From assembly GCA_037501455.1 (NCBI GenBank), contig CM074861.1:39085001-39149000 (forward strand): a stretch of DNA of 64,000 nt, read 5' to 3'. Positions 37,356 to 48,811 of this stretch are shown here, in pieces. The DNA comes from Lantana camara (Eukaryota > Streptophyta > Magnoliopsida > Lamiales > Verbenaceae). Both the position numbers and the translations under genes were made by a program. The notes beneath the pieces were generated by a model. That model was given only the letters and a program-made list of their open reading frames with translations. It was not told the origin of the DNA and did not search any database. Positions within the stretch are counted from its first letter, which is position 1, and every line of letters starts with the position of its first letter.

Positions 37356-40232
37356 ATGGCCAGAGATCATGTAGAAGAATTCGCCCGTGAAGTTGAAGAC
37401 ATGGCTACCCAGAGTTCATCTCCTCCGGATTCCCCTAGGGATGAGGAGTTGGACGCGACCGTTGTGACCATAGATGAAAGGAACCCAGATGGGGTTGAGC
37501 ATCTCTTTGAAGAAATGAATCTGGTGATGGAAGCGGAAAGGCAGGGGGTGACTCTCCCGATAACAGAGAGCGCAACTCACCCTCATTGCCACACCGTGAC
37601 CGCGGCCGTCGCAGCCCCGGCTTCGGAATCCGAGGGAGGAGTGGGGCCCTCAGATAAAGCCCAGATCAAGGGCAAAGGAAAGAAGTCCCAGAGGCCCAAG
37701 AAAACTAAGAAAACAAAAGGGCCAAACGAGGGTGAAGGCTCGGGTATGCAGGCGACCGAGCGTACCCCGGACGAGACTCCCAGCACCATTACTTTGGGAG
37801 AAGTGAAGACCATGCTGGCACCAATATACTGGGACGAGCGCTTCACCTGGCAGATCCCTGCTGCTCACGAGCGTGCCAACCGTCCACCACCCGGTGAGAT
37901 GGCGGTTTATAAGGATGCAGTCAGTTCTGGGGGCTTGAGGTTCCCAATTCCAGTCCCAGTGGCCAACATTCTGAATGATTTGAACCTCTGCCCTTCGCAA
38001 ATCGTGCCCAAAGACCTCGCTTTGATAACATGCTTCGTCATTCTTATGAAATGTTCTGGGTACGAGCCCTTCATGCGGAATTTCAACGCCCTTCTCCAAG
38101 TAGTTAGCTCACTGCGCTCGTCACCTGAGGCGGGTTATTTCTACTACGTTCAAGCGAAGGCCCACTTGAAATTGATTAATTCCCCCTCAACCACTTATGG
38201 CCCAGATTGGAAGGAGAAGTATATTTTTGTCAAAGCCCCAGAGGATCATGATTTCGGGATGGCCCGAGAATGGATATCTCATGGAAAGGGATCTGTTGTA
38301 AAGAACCGCTTAGAACCTTCCTTCCCAAAGGACTGGGCCAAGGACTTGGCTGGGGCGTTGAGGGACGAGGGCCAACTAATTCGAGCCAAGGACTGGATAG
38401 ACGATGCGGAACTCATGTTCCTCTGCGGGCTTACTGATGACCCTCATTATCTCAACAACCCTCCCGCTCGAGATTTGGAGAGAGACGGTTAGACTTTAGG
38501 GCACTAACTTATAGATAGGGATGCTAACTATACTTTGCATTTGTAACTTGTATTTTGTGAAATTTGCTTAAGGGTTTCTGACCCTCGTTTTCGCCTTCTT
38601 TGCAGGAGCGGACATTTTAAGGATGGCTGGAGGCATGAGAAATGCTACTAGGTTCGCCAACGCTAACAGGCGTCAAGCCCAACAGGGAGATCAACAGAAT
38701 CCCTGAGGCCGTGGAGCAAGCTGGAGTGACGGTCATGGCGGCCAACCAAGTGCCGCAGGGACGAGGGGAGAACCGAGCGGCAAATACGAAAAGCCGAATA
38801 GTGGTACGGGCACCAACCGCAACAGATGCGAGTGTGGTTAACCCTAATGCCATCAATCAAACGAGGCCCCCTGCAAGTGTGGTGATAAGCGGGGCTCGAG
38901 GCAGCGCTAGCCAAACTTCCCGCAAGAGGAAGAGAATGCCTGATGCCTTCGCCATATCCGACAAAGGCAAACAAGTTGTTGAAGGCCCCAAGGGCGGTGA
39001 CGGAGACACTTCCTCTTCAGAGGAAGAACATTTGTGGGACTTCGACCGCCGGGAGGACAGGAGCTACAAGGGCTCCGCATATGGGGGTGCCGTATTACTG
39101 AGGCACGGGACATTGGCCCAAGCTATCAACCAAAATCTGTATGAAAAGGCCCAATTCTCAGCGGATCATAAGCATTTGTAATCCGAGTCGGTTGAAAAGG
39201 TGACCGGCGATATGGTGTAAACCATAATCTCCGTAAGTCTCCTTTCCTTTTGTAGTTCCATTATCCTTTGAAGGTGTTGTTCTTCAATATATTTGTTAGC
39301 ACTTTTTCCCTTTCGAGCCCGTGCAGCAAGTGCTCCTGAGGGCGAGAAATATCCAAATGCGCGCCACGGTCTACGCTGACCGGAAGGCAAAGTACAAGAA
39401 GATGGTGCGCTCGAACGATCCTGCCCAGCTTCAGGAGGAATTGGACACAAAGACGGCCAAGTACCTTTCCCTTAAGGATGAGTACAAAAAGATGGAGGAT
39501 GAGATGAAGAAGTTGCAAGATGACTTCACGAATGCTGAGAACGCTCGAAGGAGTTGGCGTAACCAATATAACCAACTTGATGAGGACCATAAGAAGCTCA
39601 CTGCCGACCGTGACGCATGGAAGACGAGGGTTGCCCAAGCGGAGCAGAAATTCACGGATACCATGAACCAACTTCCCCACCGTATTGAGCAGTCGGTCAA
39701 AGAGGCGCTCATCAAGTTTTGCCACTCAAAGGCTTTTAACTTTGCGGCTTCTTTGCATTGCCTAAACGAGGCTCAAAAGGCCTTTAACTTGGCAATTGAG
39801 CAAGGAATTCACAAAGGCTTGACTGATCCGTCCATCCGTGAGGCGCAGGGCATGGGGCTCATGTTCAACGAGCGCTGCGTGGAGGATGACGACGACCGTG
39901 AGGATCTTGAGTCCAGCATCTCCGAGCCGGAGTACAATTTCCTGGTCACCCTCATCCAGGATGAATACATGGCGGCTCATCCTCCGGAAGAGGCCTCTCA
40001 AGCAGAACAGACTGAGATGAATAACAATGCTACTGCCGTTTCCGAAAAGCCTCCGTCAATCGAGCCTCCAGCGCCTGTCGCAGAGAATGCCCCCATTCCA
40101 GCGGTCGAGGCCAATCAGCCCAATGCTCCGCAAGCGCCAGGAAACAACAAGCCTGCGCCCCCAACTGCCCAGAACCAAGATGAAAATGCCCCCCAGCACA
40201 AGAGCCGGAGGGCCCAGTTCATGGTCCCGTGA
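37356..40232 (+). pseudogene. Antisense extra gene (aORF) of the Tat gypsy element, three exons, decayed
   Basis: Opposite strand to gag-pol. Inferred exons 37356-38487, 38606-39232 and 39327-40232 with GT..AG junctions. Exon 1 (377 codons) has an acidic N-terminus, a K-rich stretch and the block GLRFPIPVPVANILNDLNLCPSQI, here the part FPIPVPVANILNDLNLCPSQ, with LALITCFVILMKC, characteristic of the putative gypsy-type transposon / Transposase_28-like domain. Exon 3 is a long charged coiled coil (39350-39700) followed by an acidic and proline-rich tail. Exon 2 has a frameshift near 38700 and stops at 39179 and 39218. Such antisense ORFs are known in Tat elements; their function is unknown. Confidence 0.8.
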
Positions 40233-40507
40233 CTCAAAATATCCTTGTGGTTTTGGATGAAGAAGTTGCTCCGGCCGCTTGATGCACTTCCTCATCTGTT
40301 TATGTTGAAATTTCTCTTCCTTTTAGCTTAATCTTTTCTTTGTAAGAATGTTAAGGGCTCACGGGTCCTTGTTTTGTAACGTTGGTTAAACCCTCATTCA
40401 ATGAAACTCTTTTCTTTTTTTTTTGTAATTTTCTTGATTGTAAAATTTTACCTTGCGCTTGTTGTAATAAAATCTTGTGATACTAAGATTGTGTGTAACA
40501 GGCTTAG

Positions 40508-40885
40508 TAAAAATTGCATTGTTTAGCCAAGTCTTAAAACTTGAAAAATTTTACTAACTCTTGAGTAATCATGGGGTTCTTACTGTGAGGTTGCCCTCAT
40601 TCAAGACTTGTGTAAATTTTGTTTCTAAAATTTAGAGAATTTTATTAAGTCTTGAGTGACTATGAGGGTCTTACTGAGAGACTGCCCTCGTTCAAGACTT
40701 GTGAAAATTCTTTTTAACTTGGAAAATTTTACTAAGTCTTGAGTAAGTACGAGGGTCTTACTGAGAGGCTACCCTCGTTCAAGACTTGTGAAAATTCTTC
40801 TTAACCTGGAAAATTTTACTAAGTCTTGAGTAAGTACGAGGGTCTTACTGAGAGATTGCCCTCGTTCAAGACTTGTGAAAATTTT
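40508..40885. repeat. Minisatellite, four units of 87-91 bp, in the gypsy 3' region
   Basis: The phrase TTACTGAGAG (first copy TTACTGTGAG) recurs at 40580, 40671, 40758 and 40845. Each unit also holds AAAATTTTACTAAGTCTTGAG, here given in two parts as AAAATTTTAC and TAAGTCTTGAG, and a GAGGGT..ACCCTC inverted pair. Tandem repeats of this kind in Tat 3' regions are known seeds of satellite DNA. Confidence 0.88.
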
Positions 40886-41254
40886 GCTTCTTTTTGGCAC
40901 TTCTGAGATCTCTTATGGAGGCTGGATTTGGCCAGAACGCTTCTCCCCTTGCGAAGTGCAATTGTGCAGCGAGTCCCGTTTTCGTGCGCTAGGTACCCAT
41001 AGTATAGGCTACCCAGGCCTACTAGGATTCTCGTGCGTACAGACTTTGGGGTGTATCCTTAGAGGTGCTGGGCAAGCACGCTCGTGGTGTTATGCCCATC
41101 CTTGAATTACGAGGAAATTCGTGCCCCTTGGGTTTAAGATCCCAAGGAAGAATTCTCAGTAGCCTGTATACTTAGACAAAATAAATGAGGGAAACAATTT
41201 TCATTATAATTTTCCTTGAGAAATAACATGGGTTTCATGCATTACAAAATAAAC
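40886..41254. other. Non-coding part of the gypsy element between minisatellite and integrase end
   Basis: No protein similarity recognised. Contains several copies of the CGCTCG-type hexamer that is common throughout this element. Confidence 0.5.
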
Positions 41255-44200
41255 TTAAACATAGAACCTCCTGAGGTTGCATGCGTTCCAGGGGCATGGG
41301 AGACGCTCGCCCTGTAGTGATTCGAGTGTGTATGTGTTGTTTGCACGTATTTGTATGACTTTGAATGGACCTTCCCAGTTGGGGTCCAATTTTCCCACAT
41401 GCTTGGATACTTCCACTTTCTTCAAGACCAAGTCCCCCAGCTGGAAAGTTCTCTCTCTCACACACTTGTTGTATTGTTGTGCCACGGCTGCCTTATATCT
41501 GTGTATTTTTGCCCACGCATTGTCTCTTTTTTCCTCCAATAAGTCCAACTCTAAGCCTCTGTTAACTTCGTTAGTTTGAGGCTCGAAGTAAGCTACACGA
41601 GCAGATTCTTGTACAATTTCTGCTGGTATCATTGCTTCTGACCCATATACGAGCGCGGAAGGTGTCTCGCCAGTGGCCGCTCGTGGAGTAGTGTGATAAG
41701 CCCAGAGTGCCCCTTGCAATTCTTCTGCCTATTCACTCTTTTTGCTTACTAGCATTGTTTTCAGATGCTGCAGAATGACCCTGTTGGTGACTTCCGCCTG
41801 TCCATTGGCTTGGGGATAGCCCACGGAGGTGAAACGTTGTTCAATCCCTAACTCTGAACACCATTCTCGTGTGTCCGCTGCTATGAACTGGGATCCATTG
41901 TCTAAAATGAGCACCCTTGGTATGCCATATCTGCAGATAATGTTTTTCCAAATGAAGTCCCTCACGACCCTGAAGGTAATCTTTGCAACGGCCTCAGCCT
42001 CGGCCCATTTGGTAAAATAATCGACAGCTAAAATGACAAACTTCTTCTGTCCGACCGCGATGGGCAAGGGGCCTACGATGTCGATTCCCCACTGGTCAAA
42101 GGGCCATGAGACATCTATAGGGATCATTTGAGCGGCTGGCAGTTGAGGGAGGTTAGAATGGAATTGACACCTAGGGCACTTTCTGGAAAACTCAATGGCG
42201 TCTTGGAGAACTGTGGGCCAATAAAACCCACTCCTCAGGACCTTCTTCGCAAGGATACGCCCTCCTGAATGGTTCCCACAACTTCCATTGTGAATAAGCT
42301 CGAGCGTTTCTTTTGCTTGCGAGGGCCTTAGACATCTCATCGGAGGTCCTTGAAACGACTTCTTGAATAATCTTCCTTCAGAGTCTATAGAAAACCGAGG
42401 GGCCTTGTTTCTAATTTTCCGAGCCTCCACCTTGTCAGTGGGATAAATGTCATCTCTAAGAAATTTTATAATATCATCAAGCCAGCATGGCTCGTGCGGA
42501 TCAATCATGGCCACCATTTTCTTGGTGCCTTGCTCTTTTATCAAGGGCTCTTCAGTTCTAAGGAACGTGACTGAGCGCTCACTAGTACCTTCCAAGGCTG
42601 ATGCGAATTTTGATAGAGCGTCGGCGCGCTCGTTTTCTGCACGTGGGACCTGGAGTAGATGGAATTATTTGAACTTCCCAATAACTTCCTTGGCTTTGCT
42701 CAAGTACTGCACCATGGTGGTTTTTCGAGACTCATAAGTTCCTTCAATCTGGCTCGCAATTAACTGTGAATCAACATAAGCGGTGATCCTGGAGGCTCCA
42801 TTTTGAAAAGCAATTTTCAATCCTTGCACAAGGGCTTCATACTATGCCTCGTTATTGGTGACCTGAAAATCTAACCTGATTGCAAAGTCTAACTCAATCC
42901 CATTGGGGTCTCTAAGGGTTACCCCTGCTCCTCCCCCTTGAGAGGTTGAGGAACCATCCGTGTGCAAGACCCATAGCCCCTCGTTCTCTGGAGCAGCAGG
43001 TTCTAAACCGAAGCGTTCAACCAGCAAATCGGCTACAACCTGCGCTTGTATAGCGGTTCTGGGCTCAAAACTTAAGTCAAACTGACTCAACTCAATGGCC
43101 TATTTTATCAATCTTCCAGACACGTCTGGTTTGGATAACACTTGCTTCAAAGGCTGATCAGTGAGGACCATTATTGAGTGCGCTTGAAAGTAAGGCCTCA
43201 ATTGCCTTGATGCGTCGATGAGTGCAAACGTAAATTTCTCGATTTCCAAGTACTTCTTCTCGGCCCCTTGTAATGTTTTGCTCAAATAATAAACAGGCAA
43301 GTGCTTACGTTCCCGTACAGCTATCAGTACCGCGCTCGTTGCCTCGGTTGAAACGGAGAGGTACATAGATAGCCTTTCGCCTTCGACGGGTTTGGTCAGG
43401 AGCAGAGCGCTCGAAAGCTAAGCCTTCATGTCTTGCAATGCTTTTTCACACTCTTCAGTCCAAGCAAAATTTCGTGCGTTTCGCCAAATTTTGAAGAAAT
43501 GAAGGTTTCTGTCTGCCAAGCGTGAAACGAATCTGTTCAGGGAAATGATTTTTCCTACTAGCACTTGCACTTCCCGGAGATTTCGAGGGGAGGGGATTTC
43601 CAAGATAGCCTTGATTTTCTCAAGGTTGGCTTCAATCCCCCTCTGACTGACCATATAGCCTAAGAACTTTCCCCCTCGTACTCCGAAAGTACATTTTGAA
43701 GGATTTAATTTCATCCCATATTGGCGCAAAATGGAAAAAGTGTGCTTGAGATCCTCCAGATGTGAGCCCTGACGCTCGCTCTTAGCAATCATATCATCGA
43801 CGTAAACCTCCATGGATCCTCCAATTTCCTTCTCAAACATCTTGTTGACAAGGGCTGATAAGTGGCTCCAGCTTTCTTGAGTCCAAAAGGCATGACTAAG
43901 AAGCAATATACCCCCAAGTGAACAACAAATGAAGTTTTGGGGCGGTCCTCTGGGGCCATAAAGATTTGATAGTACCCCTGAAAGGTGTCCATCATGCTCA
44001 TGAGTTCACATCTGGCGGTCGAATCCACCAATTGGTCTATCCGAGGCAATGGGTATGGATCCTTAGGGCAAGCCTTGTTAAGATCAGTAAAGTCATTGCA
44101 CATGCACCATTTATTTGCGCTCTTAGGCACCAATACCACGTTACACAGCCACTCTGGGTACAAGATGAGCTCAATGTACTGGGCCTCTAGAAGCTTGTTA

Positions 44201-44989
44201 ACTTCTTCCTCAATAACTTTATTCCGAAAACCGTGTACATCCCGTTTCTTCTGCTTTATGGGTTTAAACGACGCATCCACATTGAGCCTGTGGACTATGA
44301 CGCTCGGGTCAATCCCTGTAAGGTCAGATGCTTTCCATGCAAAAACGTCAATGTTTTCTCTGAGAAAGCCTACCATCATGATCTGCGAGGGTCCAGAGAG
44401 GTTGGACCCAATCTGAGTGGTTTTGTCTTTGTTCCCTAGTTCTAGCTCAATAGTAAGGAATTTTTCTGAGGGCTCAATCCTCATTTCTGGCCCGGAGCTC
44501 GAGCGCCCTTTTCTTTCCTGTCAAATGACCATCATCCCTAGGCTCCTCTTGCCCACGCTCGTTTTCCTCAGAGGAAGATTCTCCTACCGTCCCTGGCGGG
44601 GTAACTTCGCGGGCATCTTTGTTGTTGGGATTTTTCTTCTTGTTCTTTTTCTTGTTCAATTTGGCCCTCTTGCGCACGGGACCATCCTCGTCTAAATTGG
44701 GGAAATCAACGGATTTCTTGGTGGACCCAATTTGAAACGCTTTCTCAGTTTTAGGTTTTCTAAGGGAGAGCATGTAGCATTCCCAAGCTTCTCGTACATT
44801 GCACAAGACTTCTCCGACGCCCTCGGGGGTGGGGAACTTGATTTTCTGGTGGTAAATGGAGATAATCGCTTTGAAGTCTACAAGGGTCGGTCGCCCAATT
44901 ATGATGTTGTATGAAATGTCAATCTCTACCACCGCGTAGGTGACCATGAGCGTTTTGCGCTGTGGGGCTCGGCCAAATGAAGTGGCCAA
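41255..44989 (-). pseudogene. Gypsy pol: protease end, reverse transcriptase, two RNase H domains, integrase
   Basis: Minus strand. The end of protease (YNIIIGRPTLVDFKA, 44900) is followed by reverse transcriptase (CNDFTDLNKACPKDPYPLP; VMPFGLKKAGATYQ; VYVDDMIAKS near 43800), the first RNase H (about 43370-43100), a second, archaeal-type RNase H (VLHTDGSSTSQGGGAG, 42970), and integrase with its HHCC finger (42300-42150), IDIVGPLP and ILDNGSQF, ending RRFYV at 41255. A frameshift near 43865 and stops at about 43415, 43098, 42841, 42668 and 41727 disable it. The dual RNase H is diagnostic for Tat. Confidence 0.92.
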
Positions 44990-44995
44990 GCGAAT

Positions 44996-46877
44996 TTACC
45001 CTCGTGGGACGACCTCAGAACCCCCAAAGGCAATGAGAGCTGTTTTGAGTGGTTCGAGCGGGGTGTTAGTAACATTCATCTTTTGGAACGTGGTGTAGGG
45101 CAAAACATTAACAGAGCTTCCACTATCCACTAACACCCTCTTTACAATGTGATTGTGAACATCCAAGCTAACCACCATGGGGCAGTCAGAGGTTTCACTG
45201 ATCCCATGGGGAGTTACAATATGTTCCAAATCACTGTCAGCAAATCTTATTACATCATTCTCTTTCGAGCGCTGATCTTTTGCCTCTCGGATTGCATAAA
45301 CTGTTTTGGGCGCCGAGGGGCGCTGATCGTAGCTCCGTATATATCGGCGTCGGGAAGCGTTGGAATCCCTCCCTGACGAACCTCCTGCTATCATGTTGAT
45401 GACCGCAAAATGAGTATTCTCTTGTTCTGGGGCCTTTCCTTTGCCCCGATGGCTGCTCTCAGGAGGGCCTTTCCCTCGCGGGCTCCTTGAACGCGACGGG
45501 CTCCTCCTCCTCTCCCTTGAACGATCATGACAATGCTCATCATAGCGCTCCAATATTTTCACAAATTCTTTCAGGTGGCCCCCAGCGACGAGCCTTTGAA
45601 TTTCAACCTCCAGTTGGCGGCATTCGTCTGTATCATGTCCCCTTTGCTTGTGGAAAGCACAGTACTTATTTGAGCGTCTCAAAGCCTCAGTTTCCCTCAT
45701 CTTCGTGGGCCTTTTGAAGAGTTTCTTGTCAGAGAGGTTATAAACTTCTGAATTTGGCCTTGTAAGGGGGATGCGCTCGAAACAACGAGGGGCAGGAGGA
45801 GATTTCTTGCGTTGTTTCCTGCTAACGTCTTCTCGTCCCCGTTCTTGGTGACGCTCATGTCTTACCGGACTGGGGTGTCGGGGCCCGTTAGTCCCGTACA
45901 TATCTTCGAGCGCGAAGAACAGCTCGGCGACTTCCCTCAAGGCCATGAGGGTTCCTGGCCTTCTCTCCACGATGGCGTCGGCAAACTTCTTGCTCACGTA
46001 TTGCTTGTGATCCACAACCTTAAAGAGCACCGGGATCAAGAAATCCATGGAAGGCCTCTCCACTTGCAAGATTTCCTTGTTGAAACGAGCGAAGAACGAG
46101 CAAAGAGATTCATTCTTGCCTTGCACTATATTGTAAAGGGCAATGGGTGCTGTGACGGGGGACCTTCAAGGAGTTGAAGTGGTTTAAGAAAGCGTTGGCC
46201 AACTCTTCATATGAACGTATCGAGCGTGGCGGAAGCCGCTTATACCATTCCTGAGCCATTCCTACTAAGGAAGTGACAAAGACTTTGGCCCAGTAGTGGC
46301 TCGAATGCTCGTACAAGTGCATCAAATGTAAGAAATGATCCAGGTGTTCCGCTGGATCTGTTGTTCCATCATAACGGTTGACGGAAGTGGGGATTTTGGC
46401 CATTCCTGTTTGGGCCATTAAAACTTCTGCCACGAGGGGGGAGCCCTTCGCCAGGGGATGATATTCGTAAGTGCAAAAGTTCTCTTCCTGCTCCTTGCGG
46501 TGGGGGACCCGTGGCTGGCGATCTTTATGACGAGCGTCTCTGGCATCGTCTCGTTCATCCCTGCTGTGGGAGATCTGAGACCGCGCTCGAGAGAGCTATC
46601 GAACCATATCCTTGATCCCCTGCAGCTGGTCTTGCACAGCCGCGAGGAGGTTATGATTTCCATCTCCTTCTTTGTCCCCCTACTTTGTGGCCCGGGAGGC
46701 TCTTTTGGAGGCATGAGAGTCTCCCTCACCTTCCACATTGATTCTTTCCGTGGGCTCTCTGCCCCTGTCCGTATGGGGACGCTCGTTCTCGCCTCGGTTG
46801 GGCGTCTCTTTGGCGGGCGGGGGTGGTGGTTGAGCCCTCAGGCCGGCCTGAGCCTCCCTAAGCGGATATGTCTGCAA
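44996..46877 (-). pseudogene. Gypsy gag and protease N-terminal part
   Basis: Minus strand, three pieces linked by frameshifts (near 46680-46440 and 46160). A proline-rich leader is followed by the retrotransposon gag domain (RYDGTTDPAEHLDHFLHLM; AQEWYKRLPPRSI), a linker rich in R/S, the zinc-knuckle variant YCAFHKQRGHDTDEC (about 45650) and the aspartic protease motif VLVDSGSSVNVLPY (about 45115). A stop at about 44995 separates it from the rest of protease. Gag packages the element RNA in a virus-like particle. Confidence 0.88.
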
Positions 46878-46926
46878 AAATGATGGGTCTGAATGAGTTG
46901 AGAAAGAGAGAAATGAGTTGAGAGTT

Positions 46927-46951
46927 GGTTTCCCACAGACGACGCCAAAAA
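46927..46951 (-). promoter_or_regulatory. Primer-binding site of the Tat gypsy element
   Basis: The minus strand reads TTTTTGGCGTCGTCTGTGGG directly after the 5' LTR, the usual Tat/Athila-type leader (consensus TTTGGCGCCGTCTGTGGGAA) with one change. Confidence 0.85.
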
Positions 46952-47774
46952 TGATGGGTCTGAATGTGGGGTACAGAGTCCAATCACTTTAGAATTTGTT
47001 TAGGTGAGGAAACCAGTTGATGTTCGCCGGGAAAGATGAGGGTTCTACCTGCTAGGACAAACACAAAGACAAAGTCAGAAGGCCAAGCTGGGGGAATTGG
47101 GGGTGATTCCCAGTTTGGCTCTCCGACGCTCAAGTCAGATGGAGATCTGAAAGAGAGAATATGCTAAGTATGGAGTTGCAGTAATGGAAGTTGCTTATAG
47201 TGGAGAAGATGAACTTGTGTATTTATAGTTGAGGGTCAGGGATCTTTTGGTCATTTGCACCGTGTGGTCCTGGCCGAATGTTGCCCTAACACGTGTCGTT
47301 GCGAGAGAGAAACCCAGGAGGAATCTTCTGCAAAAGATGGTGGAAGTTAGTGTTGGCAACAGTGGCAGGTGCGCGGGCATGTACGGGGTGTCAGAGAGCC
47401 GTTTTAGGGGTTGGTAACGAGGGCTTAAGAGCACGCTCGTGTCAACTAAGAGCCATGGAGACCAAGGAATCCGCTAGGGGATGAAGGCCAAGGCTCATGT
47501 AATGAGGGGGAATGGAATGCTTCCCTGAGGGAGTGTAGCGCTCGAAGAGAGCTTCCTTGATACACTGGGGCTTGGTCCGGCCTTACAGAGTGCGCTCGTT
47601 AGAGAACGACAATGTTGATGGCCCATGCGTGCAGCAGGGATGGCACATGTCCCTGCGGGACTTTGACCCTTGATGGGTTTGTAAGCTCGTGAATAATTAC
47701 CTTAATCCCAAGGGGACAGGTGTCGTTATCTTAAGTTGCTACGTGTCCAAACGTGGGTCGAGCGTATTTTGACC

Positions 47775-47780
<6 letters not shown>
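46952..47780 (-). repeat. 5' LTR of the Tat gypsy element
   Basis: 829 bp. On the minus strand a TATAAATA box lies near 47219-47226. Contains a segment of about 61 bp (47538-47610) that the 3' LTR lacks. Confidence 0.93.
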
Positions 47781-47829
<49 letters not shown>

Positions 47830-48310
47830 ACATGCTTGGGGTTTATATAGAATTTAACATAATAATTCTTCAATATTTAGATATAATTCTACAAATTCAA
47901 ATATAAATGTTTCATATTAATAAAATAATTCTTCATTAAGTTATTCAACTACGATTGCTAAATAACACAAATGTATAAGTGAATACTTCATATAACATAA
48001 AAGTTCTTTATTCAACAACCAACTAAATCTAATTATTTAGTTATGTAAAACTTTCATCCTTTTTTTTGTATGTCATAAAATGTTATACTTAAGTTGATAT
48101 ACATTATATTTTTATCTCATAACTAAAACTTGAGATATGTAGTTAATTAATACATATTTAAATTTTTAACGGAATATGTATTATAAATAAATAATTATAT
48201 ATTTAAAAATATTTTTATTTAAACTATATGATAACAAGTATTTAATTATTTAAATTAGTATATGAATATTTGATAGTGGTTAAATATAAAAAATGACATA
48301 CCAATAACAA
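47781..48310. repeat. CACTA interior right of the gypsy insertion: TA tract and fourth internal repeat unit
   Basis: (TA)n at 47781-47822, then a copy of the 35640-35950 unit with small deletions up to about 48110, then AT-rich DNA without features. Confidence 0.7.
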
Positions 48311-48314
48311 CATT

Positions 48315-48385
48315 GGAGTTAGCCCAACTGGTTTGGTGTTCAACCTTCTTCACTTGAGGACCAGGGTTCGATTCCTACTCAACGC
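48315..48385 (+). mobile_element. tRNA-like SINE module, right
   Basis: A-box TTAGCCCAACTGGTTTGG and B-box GGGTTCGATTCC about 35 bp apart, followed by a GC-rich stretch to about 48470. A tRNA-derived SINE head rather than a tRNA gene: no cloverleaf or acceptor stem could be paired. Confidence 0.45.
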
Positions 48386-48489
48386 GAATATGTGGAATTA
48401 TTGTGTTGGCTCGCGCGGGGCTCGGTTGGGCTCGCCGGGGTTTGGTGGGTTGATCCGGGCCCCACAAATGAATTTTTAATTTATTAATT

Positions 48490-48811
48490 TGAATTATTAG
48501 TTTTTCCGACGGATTTTGCAACGGAAATTTCGTTGCAAAAAGGCACGAAATTAATTAATTATTGGTTGGTTTGCAACGGAAAATCCGTTGCTAAAAAAAT
48601 CGTTACTAATTTCCGTGGGTAGTATTTCGTTGCTAAATCCGTTGCTATAAGTTCGTTGCTAATTCCGTTGCTAATAATTCGTTGTTAAATCCGTTGCTAC
48701 AGATCAGCCACGAGGGTTATAGCAACGAAAAATTTTCGTTGCGAAATCCGTTGCTAATAGGGTCAAAATCCGTTGCTAAATCCGTTGCTATATGACATTT
48801 TTCTGGTAGTG
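48490..48811. repeat. Right subterminal repeats of the CACTA element
   Basis: About fifteen copies of TCCGTTGCTA / TTCGTTGCTA-type units in 320 bp, matching the left end in inverted orientation. Confidence 0.87.

Larger units (their letters stand above)
35958..47780 (-). mobile_element. Ty3/gypsy Tat-lineage (Retand-like) retrotransposon, 11.8 kb
   Basis: LTRs 35958-36725 and 46952-47780 (TGATGGGTCTG..GACCCCATCA), flanked by TATAT on both sides within a TA repeat. The PBS and gag are at the right, so the element is on the minus strand. Order: gag, protease, reverse transcriptase, RNase H, a second RNase H, integrase, then a minisatellite and an antisense extra gene before the 3' LTR. The second RNase H and the antisense ORF are marks of the Tat lineage. 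Coding regions contain stops and frameshifts. Confidence 0.94.
33759..48811. mobile_element. Non-autonomous CACTA (En/Spm) element, split by a gypsy element
   Basis: The left end CACTACTAGAAAAACG (33759) and the reverse complement of the right end CACTACCAGAAAAATG (48811) form the CACTA TIR. A perfect 3 bp TSD GGA flanks it (33756-33758, 48812-48814), and removal restores the GRF reading frame. Without the gypsy element (35958-47780) it is about 3.2 kb with no transposase gene. Both ends carry dense subterminal repeats. Confidence 0.94.

Noticed and set aside
40508..40885. CRISPR-like reading of the regular repeats
   Set aside because: Units are contiguous and nearly identical over 87 bp with no unique spacers; the genome is a plant nuclear one.
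48315..48385. A tRNA gene
   Set aside because: A and B boxes are present but no acceptor or anticodon stems pair; a SINE head fits better.
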